64,000 bases of DNA from Gibbula magus (GCA_936450465.1 OW388300.1:55208035-55272034); one strand, 5' to 3'. Numbered from the stretch's first letter, positions 41,725 to 55,298 are shown. Program-made: numbers and translations. Notes: a model not told the origin generated them from the letters alone.

Positions 41725-44590
41725 ATTTGCATGCTGGGTTGATTTGATATTTATTTTAAAACAAAAAAATATGTTTTCAGATAAAGGTGTAACAATTATA
41801 TAAAGGATAATTAATAAAGGAGCGGATGCATGTGATACATATATTCTTATATAAGTATTTACATACAACAACAAAACAAAGACATAGTATGTGGGATAAT
41901 GCTGATCACGTAACGGTGTTTCTGGTCAAGAACACACAACAATAAATGTGACACCATGCGTATGTCCTCCCGAGTGTATCTATTATACTTTGTTGCACTC
42001 ATTACTGTATATATTATCCCTTGTGCAGTCTGTAGCTCCTTGTGGGCCGATTAAAGAGTCTGCAGTTCCTTAAAATGTCTCATGTGTGAAGATTTGAATG
42101 AGCTTATCAAAATGAACCTCTTTAGGTGTTATTGGGAGATATTAATTAAGATCTGATGGGGACAATAAAACCACACTACACAGAGAAGTGGAGCTCCATT
42201 ACCAATCAAATATGTTTACAGAATATCCTTAGAGCCATGTGCGATTAAAATCATTGTAATTTGTATTATTTAAAACATATTGATCAACCTAATATATTGA
42301 GTTTGTCTGGACTTCACGTCTCTGTGTGGCTAAAATATATTCAGATATTGAAAGGTGGTGCGGCCCGGACGTGCATCCGAGTGAGAACCCAATCCAGTTT
42401 CCCCGCTATTCTCCATCATATGTGCAGTCTTCTTATAGCGATCCTTGGATGCACACGTGTTTCTCCAGCTCGCGACTCAGTGTTTCAGTTTGGTAATAAA
42501 CCAAGTTAAGACTACATTGTTCTGTCATACTTGCGGGTACAACCATATATTGCCATCTGAATGAGTACTCGTAGCTTTTCATGTTTGACTGTTGACTTGG
42601 ATGCAATTCTCAGCGTTTCACGCCAATTTCTTTTATTTTCAAAACTATTGTACGTTTTGTCTGGCAATGTCTGATTATGAGTATCTGCATTTTTCACAAA
42701 TTCCTAATCGGATATGACTATCTGTTTGTGTAGACATACCAACATATGTGATGTGCATGTTGTTGTATATATTCAATTATCAATGCATCTGAAGACTATT
42801 GTAACTATAATGGACTAAATAAATATATACATACAGATCTTCTTTCATTTTGAAATTTCGAAAATAATGTTAAGTTTGTTCCTCTGCAGTTCTTCACGTA
42901 TGTCAACGTATTTTCGTCATTGATAATGTTCATAAATATGTTCATTTTTCAATAACTGATTACTTTCGCAACTTTTTGTCAAATATAGCTTGTCATGTAA
43001 GATCATTATTTTACAAATAGACTGACAAAAATCTTTAAAATACTGATTTTTTTTATTATTTGAAAACATTCCTTACACGCATAATGAACATTCTCTCAGT
43101 GAACAATGGAAAACCATAATAACTATCGTCAATGAAATTCATAATCCTATTTATAATTAAGAATTGAATATCAGTTTGTCTGTTTGCACTGGATGTCAAA
43201 GCGGGATTCAAACTACCGTGAACGGAGCGAGCTTGCGAGCAAGTTCACATGATAGTTTGAATACCGCTTTGACATCGTTCATTCTCCAGTGCAAAACAAT
43301 CAGACTGGAAATGACTTGTGAAAGGTAGATAGCCCTATGAATAGTTTATGCGAAAAGTAATTGGACTGTCTGTAAAAGTCTATTGTGGTGCTTTCATTGA
43401 TATAAACAGGAATGAGTTTCCCTCACCATAATTGACTCTTTTTAGTTCAGGAAGCAAGAGGGTAATTCAGCCCTCTTTGAATCGGGGAGACTGAATTCAT
43501 TGGAGCTCTTATGACATGTTTCGAAAGAAATTTACACTGCATTAATGAATACAGCTACTCAGTTCTATTCATCCCTTAGGGTTCTCATTACCCTGTCATG
43601 CAGATGTTTTTTTTATACACATCGATTGATGTAGAATTTTTACTTATATTATGCTTATGGTGCATAACAGGTGCTTTTTGGAAATGATGTCAGTCGCTAA
43701 AAGCATGAATCATGTAACAAATGTCCATGTTTAAAGCTGGGTTAATACAATCATCTTTAGTTAGAATGTGACCAAAGAATCATAACATGATTTTAAGTAA
43801 CCAAGATTATTAAAGACAGAAATGAGAGGAGAGTTCGCAGATCGCCAGAAATTAAATTCCCTTAATAATTAATTAGATAATTTTAAATGCTGTGCCAATG
43901 GTTCATAAAATTATCTCACGCAAATGAAGTTATTATTACGCATGTCTATGAAAACAATTCTATTTTAAAGACATGGTTAATTAATAGAATTATCGAATAT
44001 TTCGAAAATTTATGTTTCATTAGGATCTTTCATCTGTAATGTGTATTCATTTTCAGTTAATCATAAAATGCATCAATTCGTGTTACTTTGATGTTATGAT
44101 CAAAAGATACATCTGAACCAAGAGATATGATTAATATCCATTTTATTTGAAATATATATATCCTTGTAAGATTTTCATGTAAGAAAACTGATATTGTCTG
44201 GTACACGTACATTACATGATAACATCGTACGAAATGTCTATGCAAACCAAACTGCCAGCGGTATCTGTTTCTTATATTATTTCATAAAGGCAAAACTGGT
44301 TACCAAACCCAAATGATATTATTCATGAAATACAGTACAAACACTACAGTGTACTCAAATAAAATCTCCTCCTGTGACATATAGTTCGCTGGGTCATACA
44401 ATTACACATCTGTATCCAAAGTACATCGTATTTTCTGTTTGTTTCTGTCTTTATTCATACAGGGTCCGAACTCCGACCTTCTTGGCTAAACCCTCTTTAG
44501 TCTCAGAAGCATTGTAATTGAATTGCTTAACCTATTAATTTATTCATTTGGCATGATGCATACATAGTAGTGTATAGATGTTTTAAAATC
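41725..44590. repeat. Segmental duplication copy A
   Basis: About 2.9 kb is colinear with 45135-47768, starting near TTGCATGC.G.GTTGAT and ending near AATAGTAGTGTAT.G.TGTTTTAA. Conserved landmarks include GGTGCGGC.CGGACGTGCATCCG, the palindrome at 43192, TTGACTCTTTTTAGTTCAGG and GATCGCCAGAAATTAAAT. Copy A has extra sequence between about 43600 and 43790 and near 44260-44430. Several stretches are near-identical while others are diverged. Confidence 0.9.
43192..43297. repeat. Imperfect ~106-bp palindrome
   Basis: GTTTGCACTGGATGTCAAAG...CAAACTA pairs with TAGTTTGAATACCGCTTTGA...CCAGTGCAAAAC around a GAGCGAGCTTGCGAGC centre. The same palindrome is in copy B (46785-46900), so it predates the duplication. 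Probable MITE. Confidence 0.8.
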
Positions 44591-44935
44591 ACATTCTGTA
44601 TCAGCTCGATATATATTATATATATATATATATCATTTCAAATTTTCCCCCTTCATTAAACAGCAGTTAACAACATAATCCTTAATCCTATCACGGCCAA
44701 TTAAGACCAATCAGATTATAATGGGGATAACTCACCAAGACGTTTTTTGATTGCCTTGGCGTTATTAGCAACCTCTGTTGCCAAAGCAGTCTATTTTGGT
44801 TACCAACCATTTGTACATGGACTATACAACTACCGCTATGCTTCCAACAGTTACTCCCTGAAGAAGTTTCGCAACAAGAAGCAGACATATGCATATTGGA
44901 ATATAAAGTATTGATTATGAAAGTTGATGTACGTC

Positions 44936-44996
44936 TTCAGTATATTATTTAAATTTGCTTATATACTTCTCCACGTTTGACACTTCTTATTTATTT

Positions 44997-45060
<64 letters not shown>

Positions 45061-45135
45061 TGAAGCAGTGTATTATTTAAATGTGCTAATATATACTTCT
45101 CCACGTTTGACACTTCTTACCTATATATATATCAA
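44936..45135. repeat. Short tandem duplication around a (TA)n microsatellite
   Basis: TCTCCACGTTTGACACTTCTT occurs at about 44968 and 45090, each preceded by a GTATATTATTTAAAT-like stretch. Between them is about 30 TA units (44998-45059). It lies at the junction just before duplication copy B. Confidence 0.85.
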
Positions 45136-45340
45136 TTGCATGCAGTGTTGATTTTTGAATTATTTCAAAACCAAACAAAAATGTTAATTATATAAAAGAT
45201 AATAAATAAAGGAGTTGATGCATGTAAAACATATATTCTTATATTATTATAATTATTTACATTCAACAACAAAACAAAGACATACGTGGGCTAATGCTGA
45301 TTACGTAACAGTGTTTCAGGTCAAGAACACACAACAATAA

Positions 45341-45543
45341 GTGCAGGCAATGTGACAGATAACCTTGGAGCGTCGTAATTGACAGCCCAGGTTGCATACT
45401 CCAAAGGGAGTTGAGAATGAAAAAAGGAACGATGTGGGTCCTCATACCAGGGTAATAATGTCTGTAGCGCTTTGAGCATGCACTTGGTGTATGGTGGCTA
45501 GCGCGATATAAGTACACAGTATTATTATTATTATTATTATTAT
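45341..45543 (+). mobile_element. SINE-like insertion with (ATT)n tail
   Basis: Copy A reads ...CACAACAATAA-ATGTGACACC. Copy B has about 203 bases inserted between those halves, starting GTGCAGGCAATGTGACAG and ending GCGCGATATAAGTACACAG-(ATT)n. The empty site fixes the element's ends. The body and tail align with 50202-50390. A GCGC...ATATAAGTAC-(ATT)n tail is the style of L2/CR1-mobilised elements. No A/B boxes were seen, so it may be a short LINE tail rather than a true SINE. Confidence 0.8.
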
Positions 45544-46784
45544 TAAATGTGACACAATGCGTATGTCCTCCCGAGTGTATCTATTATACGTTGTTACACT
45601 CATTACTGTATATATTATCACTAGTCTTGTGCAGTCTGTAGCTCCTTGTGGGCCGATGAAAGAGTCTGCACCTCTTTTAAATGTCTCATGTGTGAAGATT
45701 GGAATGAGCTAATCAAAATGAACCTCTCTAGGTGTTATTGGGAGATATTCATTAAGATCTGATGGGGACAATAAAACCACACTACACAGAGAAGTGGAGC
45801 TCCATTACCAATCAAATATGTTTACAGAATATCCTTAGAGCCATGTGCGATTAAAATCATTGTAATTTGTATTATTTAAAACATATTGAACACCTAATAT
45901 ATTGAGTTTGTCTGGACTTCGCGTCTCTGTGAGGCTAAAATATATTCAGATATTGAAAGGTGGTGCGGCTCGGACGTGCATCCGTGTAAGAACCAAATCC
46001 GGTTTCCGGGCTATTATCCGTCACGTGCAGTCTTCTTGTAGCGAGCTTGGATGCGCAAGAGTTTCTCCAGCTCGTGACTCAGTATTTCAGTTTGGTAATA
46101 AACCAAGTTCAGACTATATTGTTTTGTCATACTTGCGGGTACAACAATATATTCAAATATTGAAAGCCATCTGAATGAGTACTCTTAACTTCTCATGTGT
46201 GACTGTTGACTTGGATGAAATTCTCAGCGTTTCACGCCAATTTGTTTCATTTTCAAAACTATTGTACGTTTTGTCTGGCAATGTCTGATTATGAGTATCT
46301 TCATTGGTCACAAATTCCTAATCGGATATGACTATCTGTTTGTTTAGACATACCAACATATGTGATGTGCATGTTGTTGTATATATTTAATTATCAATGC
46401 ATCTGAAGACTATTTTAACTATAATGGACCCAATAAATACATACATACAGCTTTTCTTTCATTTTGAAATTTCGAAAATAATGTGAAGTTTTTTTCCTTT
46501 GCAGTTCTTCACGTACTTCAACGTATTTTCGTCATTGAACTTCAGGTAATGTTCATAAATATGTTCATTTTTCAATAACTGATTACTTTCGCAATTTTTT
46601 GTCAAATATGGCTTGTCAATGTAAGCTTAATATTTTACAAAAAATCTTTAAAATACTGATTTTTATATTTGTAAATATTCCTTACATGAACATTCTCTCA
46701 ATGAACAATGAAAAACCATAATAACTATCGTCAATGAACATTCGTAATCCTATTTTTAATTAAGAATTAAATATCAGTTTGTGT

Positions 46785-46900
46785 GTTTGCATTGGATGTG
46801 AAAGCGGGATTCAAACTCCCGTGAACGGAGCGAGCTTGCGAGCAAGTTAACATGAGAGTTTGAATACCGCTTTGACATCGTTAATTTTCCAGTGCAAAAC
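46785..46900. repeat. Imperfect palindrome, copy B counterpart
   Basis: Counterpart of 43192-43297, with the same arms and the GAGCGAGCTTGCGAGCAAG centre. Changes in the two arms are not all compensated. Confidence 0.8.
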
Positions 46901-47768
46901 AATCAGATTGGAAATGACTTGTTAAAGTATACGATAGTAATTTGACTGTCTGTAAAAGTCTGTCTGAGTCGTATTTAACAGCAAGAACAAGGAGACTAAA
47001 ATAGACTTCTCATAGCGGACTACAGCAGTATCGTCAATCTATTGTGGTTATTTCATTGATTTCAACAGGAATGTGTTTCCATCACCATAATTGACTCTTT
47101 TTAGTTCAGGAAGCAAGAGGGTAATTGAGCACTCTTTGATTCGGGGAGACTGATTTCATTGGAGCTCTTGATTTGTTTCCAAAAATATTTGCTCTCCATT
47201 GATGAATACAACTACTCAATTCTATACTTACCTTAGGTTTCTCATTGCCCTGTCATGCAGTTGTTTGTTATACTCTTGATTTGAAATAACCAACATTAAT
47301 AAAGATGAATATGAGAGGAAATTTTGCAGATCGCCAGAAATTAAATTGTCTAAATAACTAATTTGATAATTTGAAATGCTGAGCCAATGGTTCATAAGCT
47401 TATCTCCTGCACATGAAATTATTATTATGCATGCCCATGAAGAATTAGATTTTAATACTTGTGTTATGATAAAGAGATACAGCTGAACCAAAATATTTGA
47501 TTAAAATCCATTTATTTGAAATATGTATGTCCTTGAAAGAACTTTCTTGTAAGAAAATGGCTATTGCCTGATACACGTACATTACATCATACCATCATAA
47601 TAAATGTATATGAAAAACCAGAAACAGTTTCTCCCATCCTTTATTTGTTTTTGCATTGTCCACACAGGGTTCGGACACCAACCTTCTTGAGAAAACTGAA
47701 TTGCTTAATCTATTAATTTATTGTATTTGGCATAATGCATAAATAGTAGTGTATGGGTGTTTTAATTT

Positions 47769-50201
47769 AATTTCTAAATTCTAAATTCCTCTTTTAAATG
47801 TAGTCATCATAGAGTCTAATCAATTATTCAACGCGTGGATAGTAAGGAGGTTGTGTGTAAACTAATCTCATTTCAAGATGAGTGGTGGTAAAGTAAAACA
47901 ATCTCTTTCTGGGAGAGCAAGTTCGTTAGGAAAGCGAGTATATCTCTAGATTCCCATTGATTGATCCGTCTGTCACATTTGCTAGTACTTGTATATTTAA
48001 CACTGGTCTGTAACTGATTTGTAATTGCTTCAGCATGAGATCTACAAATGTTAACACAGGGACACTTCACCCCAGGGAATTCGAAAGAATTCCCCAATTA
48101 GTGTTTTCTCACGCTTTCCAGGCCTCATATATAATTTAGTATTCAAAGAGTGTAAAAGACAAGAACCAACATGTGACACTGTCATCTGTAAACAGTCATT
48201 GGGTAATGACACAGAACCACTTTCTTTTACTGAGAATTCTTTATAACCTACTCTTCAGTGATGTTATTCAATCATTCCTAATACTTCTACCTTATCCATG
48301 TCATTATTCTCACTGTCAATACAATGTATAGAAGACATATGTTATCATTATTATACACTTTTGAACTACATTTACAGTTGTTTATCACCTAAACTGTGTT
48401 CCACATAAGTTATTCTTAGTTTTTCTGAGATCATTTGCCCATTGAGTTTCCTGCCATCATCAATAGCCTGACGTCACAATGCTTTTGAATCATCAAGTTG
48501 TGACTAACAGTGCTTTGACGTATAAATGAATGGTGATCTCATAAAACAATAACATCATAAGTCTTATGACAGTGCGGTAGTCAGAGAGGTACTTTGTCAT
48601 TGAAATGGAGTGCAGAATGGATAGGATATTTGTAACATTTGTCAATTCGTTTTTCTATATTTTATATCAGAAGACACGAGGATGACATTATCCATGTGTC
48701 CTTTGGACATTTTCAAACTTGACAAATGAAACCTCTCTTCCTTTAAAAAGAATGACTTATGTATTGGTATGTTTAATATCATAAATAAATAACGCTTTTC
48801 TGACATATTTATGATCTAATATGTACAAAGTTTTATAAGATTGTTTATTTGATTTTCTCACCATCTTTCATTTGAAACAGTTTTTTCCTACCGTGAGCTA
48901 CGAGGACTAATGTAGCCGACCTCTTGTAGCTCAGCCTCTTCTAGACATGGTGAAACGCACGAGGACAGAATGGTCACCTACATTTGTTTACCTTCGTTTC
49001 ATTGAAGTCCTGGAGTACCTTCCGATCAACACAAATCCTCCAAAACAAATTTCTATTTGGTGTCAGAGAGCCTTTTCTTTCTTGTGTGTTACACGTACTT
49101 GAGTGTGTTCAATAGACGCGAGGTCGAGTTTCTCTCTGTGTTCTGTGACAAAAGAAATCTCTCTTCTTCTAATATGGTCCAATGGCCCGTGTATGTATCC
49201 CAAAGTTGAAGACATATAACACCCAAGCCCAAAATGACCCAAACTTCATTAATTAAGCACACATTTATAATAACGAGCAGATCATAATAGAAGATTGTAT
49301 ATCTAACCCTGCAGCATATTGTAATTTGAGATATTTGACACGCTTTATTGTTTTTCATGGCTAGCTCATGCTAAATAAGAATCTGATGCAGATTGATTAA
49401 TTCTAACAAGTATGACTGCAGTTGATATTTCTCCCATCAAATTTCTAATAACCTCGCGCACTCTGTATCAGAAGAGACTGTGATATTAGAGACAGATTGA
49501 AAATACAAATATACAGAGACAGTTTGGTCAATAGTAGCGTGAAGCTTTTTGATCACATGAGAATATCCTATACGTTATGGCATGTTGTTCGTGATTGAAA
49601 GTTACATATATAGGTTTTGATTATTGAAGAAGTAAATGTTATCAATCTTATCCCTTACAGTATTTAATCAATGTATGTCAGTCGCGTGCTGTTGCACATA
49701 TTAATGATTGCATATAAAACTTATTAAAAACGTTTTGGATGAGAAAACATTACATTATTTGATAACTGGACAAGATTATTATAAAATGTATTCTGCATTG
49801 TATTGAATTTCGTAAAATAAAGTATGTCATTTGTGTGAAATATACGTGTTGTGACATAATTTATAATCAACTTACACAGTGAGTTCTTTGAAAGTAAAGG
49901 AATGATATACAATTGAATGATACCAGTGCAAGGTTACACCAACGTCTTAAGCAACATTCTCATTTATATTTACATAGTTGAAATGTAGGCTATATTTCTT
50001 ATACTGTCAAGCGAAGCGCTTCCAATATAAACAAACATTTTTCATTTCACTGTATGAATAATAAACAGCATTTATATTTTCAATTACGCTATATGTTGCC
50101 TTCATATTAACACTGTATGTGGAATCATTACTTGTATTCAAATGTTTACTTAACTATTAAAATATTTTGTTTTGCATGGTTAGTGACTTCATGGTATGGA
50201 A
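47769..50201. other. Non-coding; contains a family-Q fragment near 48440-48700
   Basis: No gene recognised. Near 48655-48690, ATATCAGAAGACACGAGGATGA matches the outer arm of the foldback repeat at 61437-61555. A TGACGTCA site lies at 48470-48477, suggesting a decayed relative of that family. Confidence 0.45.
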
Positions 50202-50390
50202 GTGAAGGCAATGTGAGAGATAACCTTAACAGCGCCTTAATAGGCAGCTAGGTTGTATACTCTCAGTGAGTTGAGAATGAAAAAAAGAATGATGTTGGTC
50301 CTTACACAAGGGTAATAATGTGTGTGCGCTTCGAGCACGCTAATTGCGGCGTGGAGTTCGGTATATGTATCCTCATTATTAGTATTATTC
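50202..50390 (+). mobile_element. SINE-like element, second copy
   Basis: GTGAAGGCAATGTGAGAGATAACC, GCAG.CTAGGTTG.ATACTC, GTTGAGAATGAAAAAA.GAA.GATGT and GGGTAATAATGT.TGT align with 45341-45543. The tail is a decayed ATTATTAGTATTATT. It is older than the copy at 45341. Confidence 0.8.
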
Positions 50391-50759
50391 TGCTATCCCT
50401 GAATTCTGTTCTGTTTTGTTCTTCACATCAATGTTTCAACATTGCACATTCAACAATGTTAATCAAGAGACAGACATTGATGTAAAAATATATTGCTAGT
50501 CACATAACCAGAACGAAATGAACCTGTTAATTTGACGTTATTATCAACTGTCTTTAACCTTTAAAACTCCTACACCGATCAATCAATAAGGGACTATTTA
50601 TATGTAGATTTCTGTTGCAATAAACCAAACATCTCATTCTCTTTCTATTTCGATTTATCTATTGTTTTTGCTGTGCGTGTTGTTGTTGACAGGAAATAAA
50701 CTGTTGTCGTTTTTTATACACAATTTGCATACTAATATGTTCTGCACATATAAGAAATG

Positions 50760-51430
50760 TTTTTTTGTTGTTTTTTTTGGTATGTTTTTATTCACAAGAG
50801 TAGGTACATACAAATACATGTCACATATATTCACCATGAAAAATATTGAGTATCACAGTTGGACATAGTTGTTGCTACATAATGAGTATAAAATCAATCA
50901 AGTGCATCTTGTAATGGTAGCCATTTTCTCATAAATTGATTTGATTGTTTTTTCATTCTAGCTATGTATCTTTCAACTTGAAAAATATCTTTCAAGATGA
51001 CTATGAATGTTTGAAAAGACAAGGGTTCATTTCTAATGCAACTTATATATATGTGTCTCTTTCCAGCTAAAAGAATATGATTTAACAGTTTGAAATCTGC
51101 AGTCTCCTGAATACCGAAAAGGATATCTTTGAGACTAAATTGGATGTCATAACACAAGTGTTGTCTTAAAAAGTATTCAATTTCATTCCAGAAAAGAGCT
51201 GCGGATGGACATTCAAAATAAACATGTACAAAAGACTCATTTTCTTCGTTGCATCTATTACAAATACTGTTGTCAATTAATTTCATTTTTAGTATATGTA
51301 ATGCGATGCAAGAATCTAAATTGGAAGTCTTGTAGCTTAATATCTTTACAACATCTTTTGGGGAGTTTAAATATTTCTTTCCAGTCTAGGTCAATTAGGA
51401 AATGTTACCAATCAAAGTTACCTTTAGTTC
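50760..51430 (-). pseudogene. 5'-truncated LINE: ORF2 C-terminus and 3' UTR
   Basis: The minus strand at 50894-51286 encodes CNRCNEENESFVHVYFECPSA and ALFWNEIEYFL, the zinc-finger C-terminus (zf-RVT style) of L1/Tx1-like ORF2. Just upstream, in another frame, WKEIFKLPKRCCKDIKLQDF and QFRFLHRI continue the same protein backwards to about 51410. One frameshift near 51290 therefore breaks it. Downstream is a short 3' UTR with AATAAA (50787-50792 on the complement) and an A-rich tail. It differs from the intact LINE at 7513 and is another clade. Confidence 0.78.
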
Positions 51431-52594
51431 ACATATTCATATCCATATTAATATTTATGATAATTAGATGTCATGTAAATGAGTGTTTCATAGATGTATT
51501 TCAACCCATTTATGATTGATTGCAAACCGGACGACATCTATAACAATGGCCTTTTAGGGACGTTTATTATGTATTCTTGTAAGCATGGCTAAGGACAAGA
51601 AGATTCTTGTCTACAATTTTTATCTGAAAAAAGTGCAAAATAAAAGGTCACAATTCGAGCAAGTGATTGCACATTAACAACAATTTCAATGTATTTAAAA
51701 ATAAATAAATTAAAAGTTGAATATATAAAATCTATATGTAAATTTTATTTCAGACAATTGTAATTTTCATAACCAAGAATACAATAAGCTATGTTTACAA
51801 CAATAACACTTATCATTTCGATTATAATCATTTGATGTAGTAACTTGCTTGAAAGTTGAAAGCCAGAACATCTTCAAAATAATATTTTACTTTAATTGGG
51901 ATATTTACAATATTTGAAAATTGACAGTTCGCTGTTCTTGAAATAGCTTGTATTGAAAATTGATATTCATAACTGCTTGTAATGTGGTTATTAAGATTTT
52001 TTTAAAAATTTGAGCGCATGAAAATGTATAGAAACAACACAAACATTTAAAACCGTCAGACTTGGAATACTTTAGAAGTTTTAGGTCAAATAAAAGTTTT
52101 GAAACCGAAAACAATAATATTATTCGTTATTGAGCTGCCATCTCCTTATCAAGAAGGAAGAAGTGTTATTCCACAAAACAAGTAAAGAAGTATTTGTTGA
52201 AACGTGTGGCTGTGATATTTCGGTCAATTGGCGACCCAAATGTTGAAGAAATATTTAGATTACTTGAAGTGTGAATGACATCGTGCAAATGGCACGCTTA
52301 GTAGTTTTGACAAGAGTTGGATAAATTTGTTTCATCTCATCAGTCCTAAAGATGTGTTTAACCCTTATCATGTCTCTGTATATACATACATTAGAAATAG
52401 ACTTTGATTTGGAAATTTTATTTATAAGGAATTTCGATATATCAAATTCAGTTTCATGTTTGCTATAAGTGGGTATATTCATGTATATATAAGTATTTGA
52501 GCATAGGTATCAATTACAATCTCCAACTTTATATACTGATTCATGTAGGATTAAGAACGTTTCTCATATCACGTAAGGAATTATTTGTATCTTA
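51431..52594. other. AT-rich non-coding stretch
   Basis: No gene or repeat recognised. Confidence 0.5.
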
Positions 52595-53107
52595 AGCAGC
52601 CCCGACATGTTCACATTCAAGTTCAAAGGTCAAGGTCGCGAGTTCTGAAATAGCTAAACAAATCATTGTAAACACGATCACTTAAAAAATATGTGTGCTA
52701 TCAGGCTCTTATTTGGTGTATATCAACTATGGAGAAAGGTCTAGATTTGAAAAGGTTTTCGCTAAAATCTGTCAACAGTACGGTCAAAGTCACAGTGAGG
52801 TCACAACTTCAGCATGCTCTTGCGTTATTTTAACTATGAACACTTTGAGTCATTACATGCTTATTATACACAATGAAAAGTGATCATTGATTGTGTGACT
52901 TTGAAGGTCAAAGGTCAAGGTCATGAGATATTGGTTAAGGCCATGTTAACCATTTAATCCAATTTTAAAATCATAAATAGGTTTATGAACAAACTTGTTG
53001 AAAGTGACCCCAGTGATGATTTACGAACAAATTTGTGTTAAAACAAGTTATTGTTGCTATGGAGAGGCGGAGCAGAAAAAGTCGATACCCTAAGTTTCGG
53101 GGCTGCT
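52595..53107. mobile_element. MITE-like element with AGCAGCCCCGA termini
   Basis: AGCAGCCCCGA (52595-52605) and its exact reverse complement TCGGGGCTGCT (53097-53107) bound about 513 bases. The interior contains repeated GGTCAAAGGTCAAGGTCA-type motifs (about 52623 and 52903), i.e. AGGTCA half-sites spaced like nuclear-receptor elements. Similar AAGGTCAAGGTCA-rich repeats are common in molluscs. No ORF with support. Confidence 0.6.
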
Positions 53108-54864
53108 CTGCTTTTGTGGTATCCCTCAAACGCTAATCTAGTTAGAATCACTAATTGACAAATATGTCAATTTGTACACGATGACTGAGGATAGTGTGGG
53201 ATTTTTGTGTTGTAAATGTTTCTCATATTTAGGTAGGACCAACACAGGTGAAATTACACTGAAAAAATTCAGACATCTAACATTCTCTCCGAAGCAGACT
53301 TTTTTCATAGTAACCTCTATTGCATTTGGAGAGTTTGATAGGCTTGAAATAGACTCCTGGCTACTTGCATTTAAAGTTAGTTGTGTAATAAGCCCTACCG
53401 CTGTAAAGGTCACCTTTTGCCAATGACAAATCATGATGCTATTTTCAGAAACAGACACGTTGTATAAACGTGTTATCGATGAGTGTGTGGTGCTCGATGT
53501 ATGGTCATTTGTGTAAATAAATGGCCACAACGATACTGAATAACGAAGACCAAATCAAAAGCGAAAAATGAAAATTGTTTATTTTTTATTATTTATGTCA
53601 AACATATTGTATTATATCGAAGTACATATGTTGATTAGAAAGACCCTTGACTGTCACACATATGTAGTAACTCGGTCATTGCAGTATAAGACGTGATTTC
53701 ATTGGCTGAAAAGTCATTTTGCTTGAATGAAGAATTTGCCATTTTGAAACAGAGGTTTACATGGAAAGAAGTGACCTGATGTCTGTTGGAAACGGATCGA
53801 CATCTTGATCGGTATTTGCCTCTGTGGTTATATCCATATTATTGCTAAACCTACAGAATTAATTGTGATTAACTGGATCTTATTGTCATTATTCAAAAGC
53901 TACAATATTACTTTTTTCCTATTAATACATTTATTTACGTTTAATCTGTAGTTGCCCTACATAGAGGCTCTATAACGTGAAAGCCATTTAAGAAATACCA
54001 ATGGTCAACTTGTTACACGAAGGTGACAGAAGTATTATGTTGGCGATAAAGGAGGACATTTTGTCGTGCCCAAGGGATTTGAGATGTTTTATTCCATAAT
54101 GAGGTTCGAGTTCACTTTGATTTGTACTGAGTTAAAATTAAATTTGTAATGTGTGTCAGATTTTCATTTAAAAGTTCACTAATAGAAAATAAAAAATCAC
54201 TCAATTATTATATAAGTTCGGTGTTTTTTTTGCATGTCATTTCTCTTGTGTCCATATTGCAAAAAACAAATATATAAAACATCCCCACAAATAAATAAAC
54301 AATTATATTGATTTAACACTTGGCCTCGTTATTTTTATAAAAAGAACGTTTCTGACAATGAAATTAAGCAAATGATGTTTTGGTCCACAGGATGTTTATC
54401 CGTTTATTATGAGTACTTGATTATTGATGTGTTCACATCATTATTAGAGTTAGTATTTCATCAGTAATGTCTTTCACCTCATCAAGTGACTCGGTACTTA
54501 ATTAGTGATGTGATTCATTTTATTTGTAGTACTTAATTAGTGATTTTTAAAATCAATTTTGAGCAATTATTTAGGGATATTTTTCACGTCATAATAAGTT
54601 CTCAAATACTGTCTGTCTTTATTTCTCTCACTCACGCAAAGGTATTGGACAATCCATCACTTTTAGGGAAATCTTTGGTTATTTTTATTCTTTGTGAATG
54701 TAATGTATTTCTCTCTGATCTAATGGTGTATTTTTTATATTTTGATAACTTTCACCATTCTAATGAAATGTCAAAGTGCATCTTTATCCAATGGAAACAT
54801 AAAATGTTATGTTTCAAGTGTTATGGTGACTGAAAACATTTTGGATGTGAAAGATCAATAGAGA
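53108..54864. other. Non-coding stretch; one unexplained open region
   Basis: A region at 53138-53530 is open on both strands (130 codons minus, 84 codons plus) and is less AT-rich than its surroundings, but no family is recognised. An AATAAA lies at 53516-53521 on the plus strand. The rest shows nothing. Confidence 0.4.
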
Positions 54865-55298
54865 AAGAAGTCCTCGTTCCCTCCCGTGAATACCTTCTGG
54901 GTCATGAGTTGAATTACCTATGAGACAGAAGTCATTTGGTAAACTGAAACGATTGGGATCTCTATGAGTCCAAATATTTTCGAATTTACTAAAGTTACCA
55001 AAGTCTCACTGATATTGGCATTGTCGTGTAATTATACCATTATGACCCCGTGGATCTCAATCAACCACTGACTCCACAACTGCTTTATCTGCGACATGTT
55101 TTGAAGAATTATGAGAAAATTCTTTACTTTCTGATTTATGTAAACGTACATGGGTTCATATCGTATTAATGGTTTGCCTAGTACATTTCTCTCTGGTTCA
55201 AAAACCTAATAAAATCAGCTGAAAGAGAAATTGGATTGTCAAACAATCTGAGTTGTTGTGTGCTCATTTAATCAACGTTCCGAAGAACAGGATATCCA
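54865..55298. repeat. Tandem duplication, copy 1 (~0.43 kb)
   Basis: It starts AAGAAGTCCTCGTTCCCTC and ends GAAGAACAGGATAT. It aligns throughout with 55783-56199, including GTAAACTGAAAC.AT, TATCAACCACTGA.TCC and GTACATGGGTTCATATCGTA. The period is about 918 bases. Confidence 0.85.

Larger units (their letters stand above)
45135..47768. repeat. Segmental duplication copy B
   Basis: Partner of 41725-44590, in direct orientation about 3.4 kb downstream. It carries an insertion of about 200 bases at 45341-45543 absent from copy A. It also has a ~70-base stretch near 46965-47035 not present in A, and lacks other A segments, so both copies have been reworked since duplication. Confidence 0.9.

Noticed and set aside
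51205..51519. 104-codon ORF on the plus strand
   Set aside because: Antisense shadow of the minus-strand LINE ORF2 fragment.
53138..53530. Region open on both strands (130 and 84 codons)
   Set aside because: No recognised domain and no way to choose a strand. It is mentioned in the stretch description but not called a gene.
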